In this document: one piece after another, positions 38,563 to 50,137 of the stretch
How the letters are laid out: each line of letters begins with the position of its first letter
How positions within the stretch are numbered: position 1 is the first letter of the stretch
NCBI GenBank assembly: GCA_037179385.1
Contig: CM074190.1
Coordinates: 9,693,706 to 9,757,705 of the forward strand
DNA: 64,000 bases
Source: Holothuria scabra
Taxonomy: Eukaryota > Echinodermata > Holothuroidea > Aspidochirotida > Holothuriidae
Reading direction: 5' to 3'
Made by a program: the position numbers and the translations under genes
The notes under the pieces: generated by a model
Told to the model about the DNA's origin: nothing
Databases searched by the model: none
Seen by the model: the letters and a program-made list of their open reading frames with translations, nothing else

Positions 38563-40365
38563 GAACGTCTTTTATTTGCCATGGATGTGTCCAGCCTCTA
38601 CACGTCTTTTCGTCATGAGGCTGCCTTATCAGCTATCCGTTACTACCTAGACAAACGGCATGATCCTTTAATACCGATTGACACCTTCCTACGTTTAACG
38701 GAACTTTTCTCACGCAAAATTGTTCTCAATTTAATGGGCGTTTTTTCCGCCAAGTTAAAGGAGTGGCTATGGAAACCAAAATGGATCCTTCTGTTGCCTG
38801 TTTGACTGTGGTTAACTTTGAAGAACAACTTTTTTCTCAGTATACCGGGCCCGACCTATACTTTACAAAAGATATACTGATGATATGATAGGAGTTTCCA
38901 CTGGATCCAGCCGTGATTTAGAAACTTTTATCGACTTTGTTAATTCCTTTTGCCCCTTTTTGAAATTTACCCATTCTGTCTCGGACTCATCTGTTGTATT
39001 TCTCGACCTTAAACTGTCCATTAACAACCGTGCGATTACCTCTAACCTACACTTTAAGCCAACGGACTCGCATAACTACCTATTGTACCCCTCCAACCAT
39101 CCCAAATCTTGCGCTAAATCTATCCCTTATTCCCAGCTTTTGCCAGCCAGGCGAATGTTCGGAGGATTCTGACTTCTTCACTGCCTGTGAAGAAATTTTA
39201 TCCTTTTTTGAAAAACGCCAGTGCCCTGCCAAAATCCTCTCTAATGCCCTTCGCCGAATTCAAGGAACTAGCAGAGAGGAAGCTTTGGAGAAAAAGAACA
39301 AGTCTGGTACAAATCTACGTATTCCTTTGGTTATTTCATATCACCCTTCGGTCTGTTCTGTTTTTCGAGCTATCTACAAAAATGTATAGTCGCTCCGACA
39401 AGACCCCTCAACCGTCAACCCGCGATGTTTTCTTGGAACCCCCCATTACTGCTTTTAGAGTTGAGAAAAATTTAGCAAACAATTTATTTCGGGCTTCCCA
39501 CCCACGAACTTCTTTCAACGACACCCCTGGTACTTTTCCCTGTAACCGTCCGAGGTGTAATACGTGCCCAGTTGTGGGCAAACACAACCTCGTCAACATT
39601 TCAGGCCTGAACGGCAAGAGCTTCATTGTCAAACAAAGATTCTCCTGCATTTCCTCTAATGTAGCTTATGTTTTAGCTTGTGGGAGTTATAACTCGTTGT
39701 GTGTGGGAGAGACCAAGCGCCGCCTTGCGGACCGACTCACTGAGCACCTAAGGTCCATCAAACAGAATTTCCATGGGAACCCGGTGGCTTCGTATTTCAA
39801 TCCCCTTCCACCATGTTCAATACAGCGCTTAACCGTTTCGGCAACTGTAATGTGCCGAGGCTCCGATCGTGACCGCCCTAGTGCTGAAAACCGACTTATC
39901 ATGAGGCTAGATACTTTCACTCCACACGGCCTTAACGTTCGAATTGACCTTTTGTAATATTCACCCTCTTTTGAGCCAGTTTTAACTCCTTTTACGCCTA
40001 CCTGTTCGTGATCGTTTTTTATTATGTACCTTTTTCCGGGCCTGGTTTTTGTCTACTTTTTTCCTTTTTTCCAACCCTGTTCGATATTTTACGTGTCCTT
40101 TTTCTCTCAGGACCCTCTTTTTCTTTTTTGGTTTTGTGTTTCATCCGTCGCACTCATGTCTTCTGACAATCACTTTCGTCCGGTTCTGTTTTTACACTGA
40201 CCGCTTCAGATTTGATGTTTGTCGTGTCCAATTGTTACTGTTGATTGTTCAGTTTGGTTTGAAGGGTTTATACCCGAAACTTCGTGGAGTTTTCCGCAAA
40301 CTTTTAAGCACTTTTACTACCTCTTTTCGACCTACACATTCCCACAGTGTTAGACCTTAAAAGAA
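38563..40365 (+). mobile_element. Penelope-like retroelement, plus copy (longer, frameshifted)
   Basis: It holds reverse-transcriptase parts absent from the minus copy: FAMDVSSLYTSFRHEAALSA near 38577, VKGVAMETKM near 38757, and the catalytic YTDD box (RYTDDMIG) near 38869-38893. The linker with CNRPRCNTC near 39547 and GIY-YIG (VAYVLACGSYNSLCVGETKR) near 39662-39720 follow. The frame breaks at least three times (near 38740, 38870 and 39160). The coding end, ENRLIMRLDTFTPHGLNVRI, stops at 39955. The 3' non-coding part to about 40365 mirrors 37045-37500. Confidence 0.88.
38578..39957 (+). pseudogene. Penelope reverse transcriptase plus GIY-YIG, broken frame
   Basis: The RT fingers/palm are in one frame to about 38805. 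The YTDD box and thumb are in a second (38885-39172), and the linker and GIY-YIG in a third (39187-39957). The family's protein primes on target DNA with its own endonuclease. Here the frameshifts and the missing N-terminal RT part make that impossible. In this copy one GIY-YIG cysteine (CGRCNS) has become CGSYNS, and YVGET has become CVGET, further signs of decay. Confidence 0.85.
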
Positions 40366-41150
40366 CATATGGTAATCATCCTTGTGCCCTTGGGAACAGG
40401 ATTAGATTAGCAAACGAGGGGGAGGATAATGATTTCATGAAGGGTTGTTGAAGGCTTTACTCTCATCTGTCGGGACACTCACCTAATAAGTTCAAGTTAA
40501 TAATTTTACAACTCATGGCGCCCCTGCCCCTGATTTGTGCAAATCAGAAATTAGTAAATTACTCTGTAAAATGGTAATTGATAGAACACCGATTCTGATG
40601 AAAATTGCAGCATTATCATGGTTTTGAATGTATTTTACATCAAATAACCAACTTTGCCATTTTCATGACTTTAAGTGCAGGATTGGGTCGAGATGCATGG
40701 GTGAACAACATTAGAACACAGATGGTGCAACAATTTGCCGCATGAACGTACTTTGATCCGACGGCAACCCGAAGCAATGAAGTGTTTGTAGGGCACAAAT
40801 GACCGGTGCTGTTACTAGCCTTAGGGATGCCTGTGATTGTATATGCCCTCTAGATTTGGTATTATTTCTCCATACACCTGGACGCTGCTTGCTCATTTCC
40901 AAACAAGAAATAAAAGACTATGGTGGAAACCACCATTATTACCAGCCTCACTGTTAATTTTAGGTAAGAGTGTTGCAAGTCTAACTGCGTTACCGCAAAA
41001 CTTATGATTTTTCATTTTTTTCTGCCTTTCTATTTCGCCCTCTTCCTCTCCCCTTTTCATGATTGCGTGTGTTCAACTTTTCTATTAATGTAACGTACTT
41101 TGATGGGGACCTGCACAGAGAAGTGGAACTTTTCTTCCCGTTCCTCTTAC

Positions 41151-41749
41151 TTTTATTTATATTGTAAGGTATTAATGTATTAATGTTGGCTTATTCAATC
41201 ACGGTATGTAACAATAAATTTGTAACCCACCCGATATTTCTAAGAAAGAAGAAATCTGTAACCGATTTGAATTTGCTGAAATATTTTGGATGTCAAAGGA
41301 CAATGCTACAGCGGGATGCAGTTCTCCAGGAGATTTGTCTCATCTTAGAATATATATCAAGGACGGACTGAAATCAACTAAACCTGGACACTGAATGGGA
41401 TGCTAGTCGGATGGACGGGAAACCTTTTTTAGTTTCTTTGGGAGTGTACTAGCATGGTGCCTGATATTTTATTTATTTAAATTGGGGCAGGGCACATAGG
41501 CTAACTAGTTATTCAGGAAGGTTACCCATGCAAAAGGGTGAAATGACGTCTGGCCGGACAGTTCAATTTCTCTGACCTCAAGTTGGCCACGTGCGGTATA
41601 AACAAACAGTACTCGGTACGAATGTGGAGCGTAAAACCCACAGAATACCTGCTATCTTGGCCATGAGAAGCCTACGTTAAGTGTTCATATTTCCAATATT
41701 AATTATGATTTTTTTAAGAGAAAAAAAAAATAAAAAGTTGAGTTGGGTT
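41151..41749. other. Unassigned stretch
   Basis: No frame with support is seen. An A-run at 41722-41730 precedes the next MITE. Confidence 0.35.
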
Positions 41750-42019
41750 CACTGAGAACAGAAACTTAGTCAGAATGGTGTCTCCACTGACTAATTAATT
41801 TGACTGACTAGAGTATAAGTTACAGTCGGTTGACAAACTAGTCAGCGGGTTAGTTTGGTGATCACAAACTAGTCAGTTGATTAATCCGTGTGGTCCCCAC
41901 TAATCAAATGACTAGTTTGTGATCACTGGCTAATCCACAGACTAATTTATATTCTTGTCAGTCAAATTAGTCAAAATTAGTCATGAGAGGCACCATTCTG
42001 ACAAGTTTTGTTTTCAGTG
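41750..42019. mobile_element. MITE with ~30-bp inverted ends (CACTGARAACARAACTT)
   Basis: The left end CACTGAGAACAGAAACTTAG and GTCAGAATGGTG pairs with the right end (complement CACTGAAAACAAAACTTGTC, AGAATGGTG). Inner arms repeat ACTAGTCAG/CTGACTAGT motifs and a GTGATCACAAACTAGTCA palindromic core. No coding frame. Its right end (TTTTGTTTTCAG) imitates a splice acceptor. Confidence 0.75.
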
Positions 42020-42036
42020 TAATTATCATGTAGCAG

Positions 42037-42240
42037 TTGTTACATAGCGTGGAAACACTCTTTAGAATGCCTCCACGATACGTCACAATTTGTAAGCACG
42101 CTTACTGCCGGGCTACGTGCAAAAATCGACCGTGTTTCAATGCAACAATCACACGTGGATCATCAGCTGCTACACAGCTAACTACACCAGAGATGAGATC
42201 TACACAATATTTTGGCCCTCAAAAGGGGCGAGGTTTGTGA
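42037..42240 (+). CDS. Unrecognised open frame with a cysteine cluster
   Basis: An open frame of about 67 codons lies directly after the MITE and includes ICKHAYCRATCKNRPCFNAT, four cysteines in 15 residues. A donor-like GAG/GTTTGT near 42229 would leave phase 1. No suitable phase-1 acceptor exists on its left, so it does not fit the cysteine-rich gene above. Function unknown, and it may be chance. Confidence 0.15.
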   Translation: MLHSVETLFRMPPRYVTICKHAYCRATCKNRPCFNATITRGSSAATQLTTPEMRSTQYFGPQKGRGL

Positions 42241-43309
42241 CGTAGATGAAAACACTATATTGCTTGCTGAGACGGAAGTGGTGTCGTTGGATTCCTTCTG
42301 TTAAAGGATCATTATTGTGTATCATTGTTTTTTATGTGTTATTTGGTTAGGATACCATAGTTCCTTAGAACTTCTTTGGCTTTCCATAAACATTACATCA
42401 ATATTAATTTCCAACTAGTTTAATTTCTGTAGTGTTAGATATTTTTTTATTTGATGGTATCCCTTTTTTGCAATACTTAAAAAATCGGTTGAAAAAAAAA
42501 ATGAATAAATGATAGGCAATTTGATAGTGGTGATAGTATTTTTAACTGTTAGGGTTCTAATTGCATTGAAAAATAATTCGGTAACAATTTAGGCTTATCA
42601 CAGCCCCTAATAAGTAATTTGATGGAATTTTTCGTGGTCGTACGATTTGACGATACTTACTACACATCAGCCGATCTCTGATTTTGGGTTGAAACGTGGC
42701 AATGACATGATCCCAACCTTTTACAAAAAATGTGTAAATGAAAAACAAATACACTCTGCGAATTGACAGTACATTTTGAAAGTTAAATCGTGCCAAAATA
42801 TGGTATCATGTCCTAATCACCCGACATACCCCCCCCCCCCCACACACACACACACATACGCACACCTAAAATTTTCAAAGGCTTCCTTTTTACTTTCGTA
42901 CAAGCGAAATATTGCCTATTCGTTTATACATCATGTTGTACGTATCAAAGTTGTTGCTCAATAAATAGCAATTAGAGCGTTAAGTTCCATATTTCCAGAT
43001 AAAATTTCAAAATGGGAATTTTAAAGGTCCAATTAATAATTTATGCACGAAGCAGGAGTAAGTTCACGGGCAGACTGCTCTTAAATTTTCGAAAGACCTG
43101 AGTTCCGGCCATGGTCTGGAAAAATTAAGGAAAAGAAGCTCTTAACAAATCTACCTGCAGTGTTTTTGATTACGCGGTAAGCGTTCTGACAGCTTATGTA
43201 TGGAAAACATTTAGGTCATCCTCGCTTTATGTAAAGTCTTACTAACACATTCTCCGAAATGGCACATCATTTCGAAAGTTGCAGAAGAGTTTAGGGTTGT
43301 TTCCAATAA
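42241..43309. other. Unassigned stretch with a C-run/AC tract
   Basis: CCCCCCCCCCCCC at 42830-42842 runs into (AC)n to 42856. Nothing else is recognised. Confidence 0.4.
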
Positions 43310-43459
43310 TTATAAACTTGTTCGGTAATTCGTTGCCTCATGGAATTGTGGGTCACAACGTGGGATATAGAAACCGAGCTCAGCACGAAGGTACAGCGTT
43401 CCTTCGTTTTCGTCAGTACGTGCATGCTTGCAGTACCACGGACAGCAAGTTTTAGCCAT
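43310..43459 (-). CDS. Unrecognised short open frame, minus strand
   Basis: From ATG at 43459 the minus strand reads MAKTCCPWYCKHARTDENEG and on through ...FYIPRCDPQFHEATNY... to TAA, 49 residues. Start context (GAGATGG) is good. Composition is balanced, unlike the repeat-derived frames here. The frame is open upstream to 43627. No family recognised and no poly(A) signal checked out. Confidence 0.2.
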   Translation of the reverse strand: MAKTCCPWYCKHARTDENEGTLYLRAELGFYIPRCDPQFHEATNYRTSL

Positions 43460-43869
43460 CTCTAGTTGAACGCTCTTAATCCAGAATCTATCAGAGAACT
43501 TCCTGTTCAGGTGTCTTGAGATCAACAAAGTTAAAGGAGTTTGAACCCGTGAAAAGACTGTTTGGTCAAAATAGCAAATTTGTTGGTAAAAGGGATTAAT
43601 TGATGCAATTATAGAGATAAGCTTCACGTAGGAAACAGCCTTTTTCTCTGGTAATATTGGCTAAAATGTCCTATTCAATTCTAGCAGCTTGACAACCCTC
43701 TCTAGGTGCACAAGCCGACCAAAAGTAGAAGTCTCAGTCTTACTTAACGTCAGATTAACATGCAAATTTTTGCACCAAAAAAGACGATTTAGACACAAAC
43801 AGTGCACCGTACAAAACCATCCTTGAGACTCCTCCTTATATTATGGACGGATTAAGAAAGAATTACGGA
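43460..43869. other. Unassigned stretch
   Basis: No feature recognised apart from the upstream extension of the minus-strand open frame. Confidence 0.35.
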
Positions 43870-45235
43870 CGGACCAAACTTGTCTGTCGGCGCCATTAAC
43901 AGGTTTTTAACATACTCTACTCTTGCACCATTATTGACAAAAGACAATTAAATAGCGTTGTTTAAAGGTCCAGATAACAAAATGCTCGAACAGCAACCAG
44001 TAACTGTACTATGTGCACTTTATTTTTATTAAAAAGGGTCATTTTCTGTAATACAGTGATAGGTTTTGCCGAAACGTATCTGCATGCTTTATACGCACTA
44101 ATGAATTTTGTCACTGTGCTGAGTTAATTGCTTCCACATCAAGCGTGATTATAAACTTACAAAATACACAGACTGACATTAAATTCACCCTCCCGGCCAA
44201 TAAAAGGTGTTGCAAAAGGCGCAGCAATAATGGTAGCGAAAATAGCCCTCTTGCTGTCGGGGGTAATTGTCAACATAAACAATTAAAAAAGAGTTAATAA
44301 AGAAAAGAAAACAGGTTCAACTTTTTTTCAAAATCATTTGAAGAGAACATTCGCGTAAAATAAAATAAAACTGTTATCACAGTGGCAATGGTTTAAGAGT
44401 TTTAATGACCAGTTTAAATTTTGCTTTTCCTCAAGTCACCATTTTCATGATAGATGGCTGTTACTGACACTACACGATAATCCCATGAAAATACCTATTT
44501 CTGTACTTTCGTGGTCTCAAAAGCTAGAAAATTGCATCTAATAAGCCTAGGTTTAGGCTTCTTTCATTAATTATGAACTCGGTGCCTAGAGAGTCAAGCA
44601 GACCTATTTTCTTGGTTATTTCATGCAATGTTCTTTGTGTGCTTATCTTGATATCCAGTTGCCAAAAATGTACACCGAACGGTGATAACTTTCCATGAAA
44701 TATCCCCCTGTAAGATTGCTTGCTATTTTGCTCTAGCAGGTTTATACTTTATCTTCACAAAGTAGCCCATTATGTTAAAATCGTAAATCGAGACCTGACA
44801 ATAAGACATAATATAATGAACGCCTTCATACTAGAGTCTGACAGAGACGGATAGAAATATGGGCTTCCGCGAGTAGGGGAAAGGGGACTTGCCCTCCCCT
44901 GCAAAAATACAAAAAACCCGAAAAACGAAGAAAACAAAGAAAAATCGACATCAACATTTCTTAACAGTTCACTTAGTGTTTTCCCTATTTATATGCAGTA
45001 AAAAGGCTTTAGAAATGCCATTTCCATCGATATGAGAGGCATTTTGGGCCAAAATTTTCTTGCGCTCCGCGCCAACTCCCGGTGGCGCTGAGCTTTTCCT
45101 CCTTAAAGAAGTTTGTCCCCTTCCGCCGACCCCGGGAATTTTCTTCTGCGGAGGCCCATGGATAGAAAATTCAAACATGTTTTTATAGGAAAACTTGCTG
45201 GGGAGAAATGGCAAAGAAGCCTTCTGTCAGATTGT
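43870..45235 (+). mobile_element. hAT-like element copy (5' end lost, 3' end diverged)
   Basis: GGACCAAACTTGTCTGTCGG, ATTAAATTCACCCTCCCGGC, TGGTCTCAAAAGCTAGAAAA, TAAGCCTAGGTTTAGGC and CAACATTTCTTAACAGTTCA match the order of the 50138-51560 element. Neither CAGTG terminus is preserved, so no target duplication can be read. Confidence 0.7.
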
Positions 45236-46745
45236 ACGGGCAGACGAGAGGAGGGTGTATACCGTAGGTGTATAACAGTGGCGATTCGAGAGGATACTGC
45301 ATGGCAGTAGCGTATATCTGTCCCGGGGGCAAAGTGCCCCTTGAAGGTTTTGTCCCAGAAGATTAGCTAAAATCAACGGGTTAAAAAATTGAGAAAAGGA
45401 GAAAATCAGAGGAAGGAAAAATGAGTGAAAAATTATATTTATCTTAAAACCAGAGAAAATGACAAATTCTGCTTCTTTTTACGGCCCCTAAAAGTTACAA
45501 GTTTAATAGTTCGGTACCAGACCGGTGTTTCGGCGATTTTTTCAACGTTACATTGATAGGCGTTTAACGATCGGAGAATAAGGGCAGATAAATCTCCTAC
45601 CACAGCCACAGTTTAATTGGTATAAGAGTAGTTCCTGGTGGACTAAAGGCGTTATCAGTTGAAGCCGGAGGCGGTAGGTCAGCGTGTAATTTTTATGCAT
45701 TGGGCGGGTCTCGAGTCAGCTAGCCTTGCGTGACACGGCCTTCGTCGGTACTCCACTAGACCTACACACGACAGATGATGGACTGTTTAATTACACTAAA
45801 AATGATTTCGCCTAGGGCGAGGTGTCAGATGCCCAACCACACATTAGGGGGACATCAGCCAGATACACCAGTGAGTTGGTGGCTCCCTGTACAATCAAAA
45901 GTTAGCAATGTTGCAAGTTTTGGCTGTGAGCAGTCGGTAAGTTGTATATTGCGTCAGATTCCGATGTTGGTCCATTCTATAGAGTAGATGTGTGCAAACA
46001 TTCGGAAAGCGGTATCAAGTTAGGTTTGACGCCATGTTGTCAAATAGTTGACGTGGTAGACCTGATAGGTGAATAGGAGGGTGGAGTCTTACCCCCACCG
46101 AGGTTTAACACCATCATGTCTCCCATTAGATTAGGCCTTACCAATGTGTACAAGTGCTCAGACCCATGGGTTCCTGAATAAAGGTCCAACTGATGGTTCT
46201 CGAAAATTGCCCCAAGTGCATATAATTTCATTCCTATTAGGTTGCTCAAAAAATAAATTCAGATTACGATTAGGGTGCTGTTTTAAAAACCACAACTGGA
46301 AAATTAATGTTAGAATACTACATGCAAGCACATCAAGTGCCAACACTAAGCATTTTTTGTGTGTGGTTGCAATTGAAAATATTTCAATGGTTTGCTATTT
46401 TGAAATGAAATCGTTCCTAGTCTACAAGTAGTTCGTATTAGTTTCGCAAAGTCTCACGAAACAAGACGTGGAAACGTTACTTTTTCGAACTTTTCCTGTT
46501 TTATTGAGACTGAACTCTTTTGCCCTTTCAGTGTAACTCTTGTTTCGAAAAGAAAGCGAGTCTGGAATCAAAATTCAAAAGTTATTGACTAAGAAACACT
46601 CTTTACTTTTGTTTCTATGAATTAATCCTCTTGGGGGTAGGCAAAAGCTGCTTCCAGCAACGTTTGTCCCTGTTTCACGATGCTCTGCTTCGCAAAAGAA
46701 TTTAAACTTGATCAAGTTTTCACCGTGTTCTTCTGTCGTCCATAG
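45236..46745. other. Unassigned stretch upstream of a candidate terminal exon
   Basis: CAGTAGCGTATATCTGTCCC at 45305 looks like another transposon terminus without a partner. A CAGTCG/GTAAGT donor near 45935 closes an open frame beginning at 45775, but no domain or matching acceptor could be shown. No other feature. Confidence 0.3.
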
Positions 46746-46840
46746 GCACTGCAGTGTGCCACTTCAGTGAAGGAAAATTTCGGAAGGTGTCACCGAACGA
46801 TTTTGAGCTCTATGGAAAATGTTACAGGGACACACTATAG
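46746..46840 (+). CDS. Candidate 3' terminal exon of an unknown gene (phase 1)
   Basis: A pyrimidine-rich acceptor (CGTGTTCTTCTGTCGTCCATAG) leads into a frame in phase 1 that reads TAVCHFSEGKFRKVSPNDFE, then LYGKCYRDTL and TAG at 46838-46840. AATAAA lies 78 bases past the stop (46919-46924), a normal distance for a 3' end. Phase and position would allow it to be an alternative last exon of the cysteine-rich gene, or the end of a separate gene whose other exons I did not find. No domain is recognised in the 31 residues. Confidence 0.4.
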
Positions 46841-46918
46841 CCCAATTAATGATATGCTGCAGTGGTATCTATAAGGTATCGTGATTGAATTAGGCAAAAC
46901 GAAACTAAATTGGACGTA

Positions 46919-46924
46919 AATAAA
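46919..46924 (+). promoter_or_regulatory. Polyadenylation signal AATAAA
   Basis: AATAAAG follows the candidate terminal exon by 78 bases and is followed by a T-rich stretch (GTTATTTTGC). The hexamer is common by chance in AT-rich DNA; its value lies in the pairing with the exon. Confidence 0.4.
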
Positions 46925-47334
46925 GTTATTTTGCATAATATCCTTCTGTCATGCAAGATTCCATCGGTAAATAGTGACAAAGTGCGAATCAACACCTTAT
47001 TTTACCCACACTTGCGGCTTCTAAAATAAAAGTAAATCTCATAAAAAAAGTATAAAATAAAATGAGAAGAGCGCAATTGTGGGATTTTTATGAGAGTGAT
47101 TCGATGTGCATGAGGCGCCCCTTATAAGTCATCCGTATGAACATACAAATATGTTCTGAACAGTGAAGTGCTTGGAAAAACTTAATCAAATTTCTCGTCA
47201 GGTGCAAGCTGTGCCCCTAAATGACGAGACAGCTTATACTTTGGCCATTCATGTCACGTTTGTAATCTACTGTGAAAATGGCGATTTTTTTTAAATGAAG
47301 AGATCAAAATTCAAGTTGCTTCACAAACTTGGAA
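46925..47334. other. Unassigned stretch
   Basis: AT-rich sequence downstream of the poly(A) signal, with no feature recognised. Confidence 0.35.
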
Positions 47335-48910
47335 TTTATCTTTTTATCAATGTATAAGAAGGATGATCCATCTAGTAATGAAAACTATCGATCAGTTTCA
47401 GTCTTATCATGTTTTTCAAAAATGTTTGAACGGATTGTTGATAATCGTATCTTTGCCTCTTATTTATAAATATAATCTATAAACTTGAGGTCAATATGGA
47501 TTCCGTACAGGTCATTCAACCGAACATGCCCTAACGCATGTTGTTAATAATTTTCATAGGGCATTTGAAAATAAACAAACCTATGTTAGAGTATCCTTGG
47601 ACCTGTCAAAAGCTTTCGATACAATCGATCACCAAATTTTATTACACAAACTTTTCTTCTATGGTATTAGGGAAAATGCTCTTTTATTGGATAGGCAGTT
47701 ACTTGTTTAGTAGGAAACAATTTACTTCGTTTAAAGATGTCAACTCAGACATTTTGCAAACCCAATGTGGCGTACCCAAAGTGTCTATCCTAGTTATATA
47801 GGTAATGTGACAAAAATTGTTCTATTATTCTGTTTGCTGATGATACCAATATACTTTTAGTGGACATGATATGAATGAATTAGAGATATTAATATGCAAA
47901 GTACTCTATAAGTTTCATCACTGGTTTTCCTCCAAAAAATTGTCGCTCAACATGGATAAGACCAATTATATAGTTTTTAGTAATAGGCGAAATGTAAAAA
48001 TCAATATCTGCCATATTTCAATGAAGAAGACATATTTACGGAAGCTGACCATGTTAAGTTTTAGGAATCTTTATTGACCCCAACTTAACTTGGAAAAATC
48101 ACATTCAGTTTATAAATTCTACAATTGCCAAAAGTATTGGAATCTTTTCAAAGTTAAAACACATTCTTCCTAGGAATATACTTCGTAAATTGCATCTTAT
48201 CTTAATCTATCTACATCTTAGCTATTGCCTCACGACGTGGCCGGGTACATGTAAAACCAATTAAAGTTAGCTAATGGTTCTCCAAAAACCAGCTTTCCGT
48301 CATATTTCGTGTGCTAGTTACCATGACCACACGAGTAAGCTTTTCTTATTACTGCTTCTGTTAAAACTTGAAGATCTAGTTAACTTAAGAATTGCCTTAT
48401 TTACTTATAGTTCTTTTCACCGTATTCTCCCTGTTAGTCCTCAAAATGTGTTCATTTATAATTTAAATGTTCACGCACATAATACGAGAGATGCCCATTT
48501 CATCCATATTCTACGCTGCAATCAATTCACCCTTTGTTAAAAACAACTTATTGTACCGAGCAAGTATTGCTTGGAATAAATTGCCTCAGGAAATCAGATA
48601 TTTACCTTCTATGAAGTCTTTCAAACAGAACTTAACTAACTATTTTGTTAGTTCTTAGTAATCTTTTCAAAGTAACGCACTAACTGTATGCTGCTATGAT
48701 TGTTTTTTTTTTTTTTTTTTTGTTACATGTTTATAATTTTTTCCTTTTCTTTTTTAGGGAGTGTAACTACCAGTAAAACGTACTAAGGTTTCTTAGAGCA
48801 CTTCCTTTCACAGTGCTATCTTGTTTTTAGAATAATTGTGTATTTTGAATGCAATTTGTAATTCGATCTTGATGCATTGTGAAGAAACAAAGAATAAATA
48901 AATAAAATGA
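47335..48910 (+). mobile_element. 5'-truncated non-LTR retrotransposon (CR1/L2/Jockey-like)
   Basis: Readable pieces in order: DDPSSNENYRSVSVLSCFSK (RT entry), GFRTGHSTEHAL, VSLDLSKAFDTIDHQILLHK (RT motif), TQCGVPKVSIL (the G(V)PQGSxLGP box, mutated), FADDTNILL at 47833-47859, HWFSSKKLSLNMDKTNYIVF, and C-terminal SIAWNKLPQEIRYLPSMKSF ending near 48657. Several frameshifts and stops show that it is dead. The 3' UTR holds a T-run at 48704-48721 and the GGGAGTG ... CACTTCCTTTC block. It ends GAATAAATAAATAAAATGAA with an A/T-rich tail. Same family tail as 8690 and, more distantly, 17246. Confidence 0.85.
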
Positions 48911-50129
48911 AAATGAAATGAAATCTTTAATGGAAAGACTGATAGCAGTTGATGGTACAAAATTTTCTCCAAATTACCTCAAATTGGCTATATCTTCTAA
49001 TTTATCTAGTAAAACATAAGGTTTATTTATGTAGGGGAACAAACACAAACATTTACGTCATATGCTATCAATTTGGGTGTCAGAACTGAGTGGTGGCGGA
49101 TCACAATTGTTACATTCAGTCTCTTCCTGCCAATACGTTCGTTGGTCGCCGTTTGAAATTTTTAATGCACATGCCAACGCGAGAGCATGAATGTGACGTT
49201 TAGAACTACTTAATTCAAATCCATTATATGGTGTAAACAAATACAGCAGGAGAAAGGAAAACGCATTTTGCAATTTTTGACAGTTTCGATTAACAAAAAT
49301 ATGTTCTTAGAGTAAACGAAAGACTGGTGAGTGAAGTAAAAGAATAATGTATAGAAACAAGGTGCTGGAATGAAGAGGAATATGCTGGGCGTTTTTTACA
49401 CTTAGTATTTTTCCACGTGCACGTATTGTTTTGTTGTGTTCCCATATGGTCATACTGTAGCCAGAGGATTTCATGCCAAGACGTTGCCTCTTGAAAAAGC
49501 AACTTAGATACCCCAGTAGATCAAAGGTGGTGTGGGGTGTTACTTTTATCTCAGTTTGGTACATGATATTTGCTCTCAAATGAGATATGCGTTTATTGTG
49601 CTCACACTGCGTGAAAGCAATTGACACATGCCTGACTGACCTGTTAGCTAACCCCAATTCTTGCGTAACAATTTGTGTATTTTAAAAAAATCTGTTCCAT
49701 TCAATCTATTAATAAGATGTGAAACGTAGCTACATCAAGTGTGTGTTTACTGAGCTTCGTTTCCTCCTTGAAGGGATAGAAGGTAACCAGACAGGAAAAA
49801 GATGCAACAAAAAGTAAGAAGGAACGTTTCATCATTTGTACTCCAGCGTTAATATGGTAATTATTAAAATACCGGTACGATCCCATAATTATGTACATAC
49901 AGAAGCTGTACCATCAATTTTGTGTGTGTACAGACTAAGTTGGAAAAGTGTGATAAATTGAGTTGGTCAGTTTTTAAAGGGCCAGTTTCTCGTTTCATGC
50001 AGATATCCTTCTCAGCTAAATTCGGACAATTAATACAATGAGAATATAATAGACAGACGTTATGCAGTCATCGCCATCCTCTCTTGAAATTGATAAACTA
50101 ATTTTCACTGGTTACTGAAGTTGCTCGAA
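48911..50129. other. Unassigned stretch
   Basis: Minus-strand frames at 49058-49657 include one with a hydrophobic start (MQNAFSFLLLYLF) but no recognisable continuation. No repeat terminus. Confidence 0.3.
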
Positions 50130-50137
50130 GTTTTGAC

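Larger units (their letters stand above)
35395..41150. repeat. Long dispersed repeat, copy 2 (host of later insertions)
   Basis: 35395-36395 matches copy 1 at 1690-1874 plus 2919-3715. Homology resumes at about 40535 (GTGCAAATCAGAAATTA, against 4158 in copy 1) and runs to about 41150. Between them lie a 179-base hAT MITE and the Penelope pair. The copy has an empty site where copy 1 carries the hAT-like element. Copy 1 in turn has an empty site (CTCAGAAC at 3717-3724) for the 36396 MITE. Confidence 0.7.

Noticed and set aside
45775..45987. Open frame ending at a strong GTAAGT donor
   Set aside because: No convincing acceptor or domain; one good donor alone is expected by chance.
49058..49273. 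Minus-strand frame beginning with a hydrophobic, signal-like stretch
   Set aside because: The continuation has no domain, and overlapping frames on the same strand are equally open.
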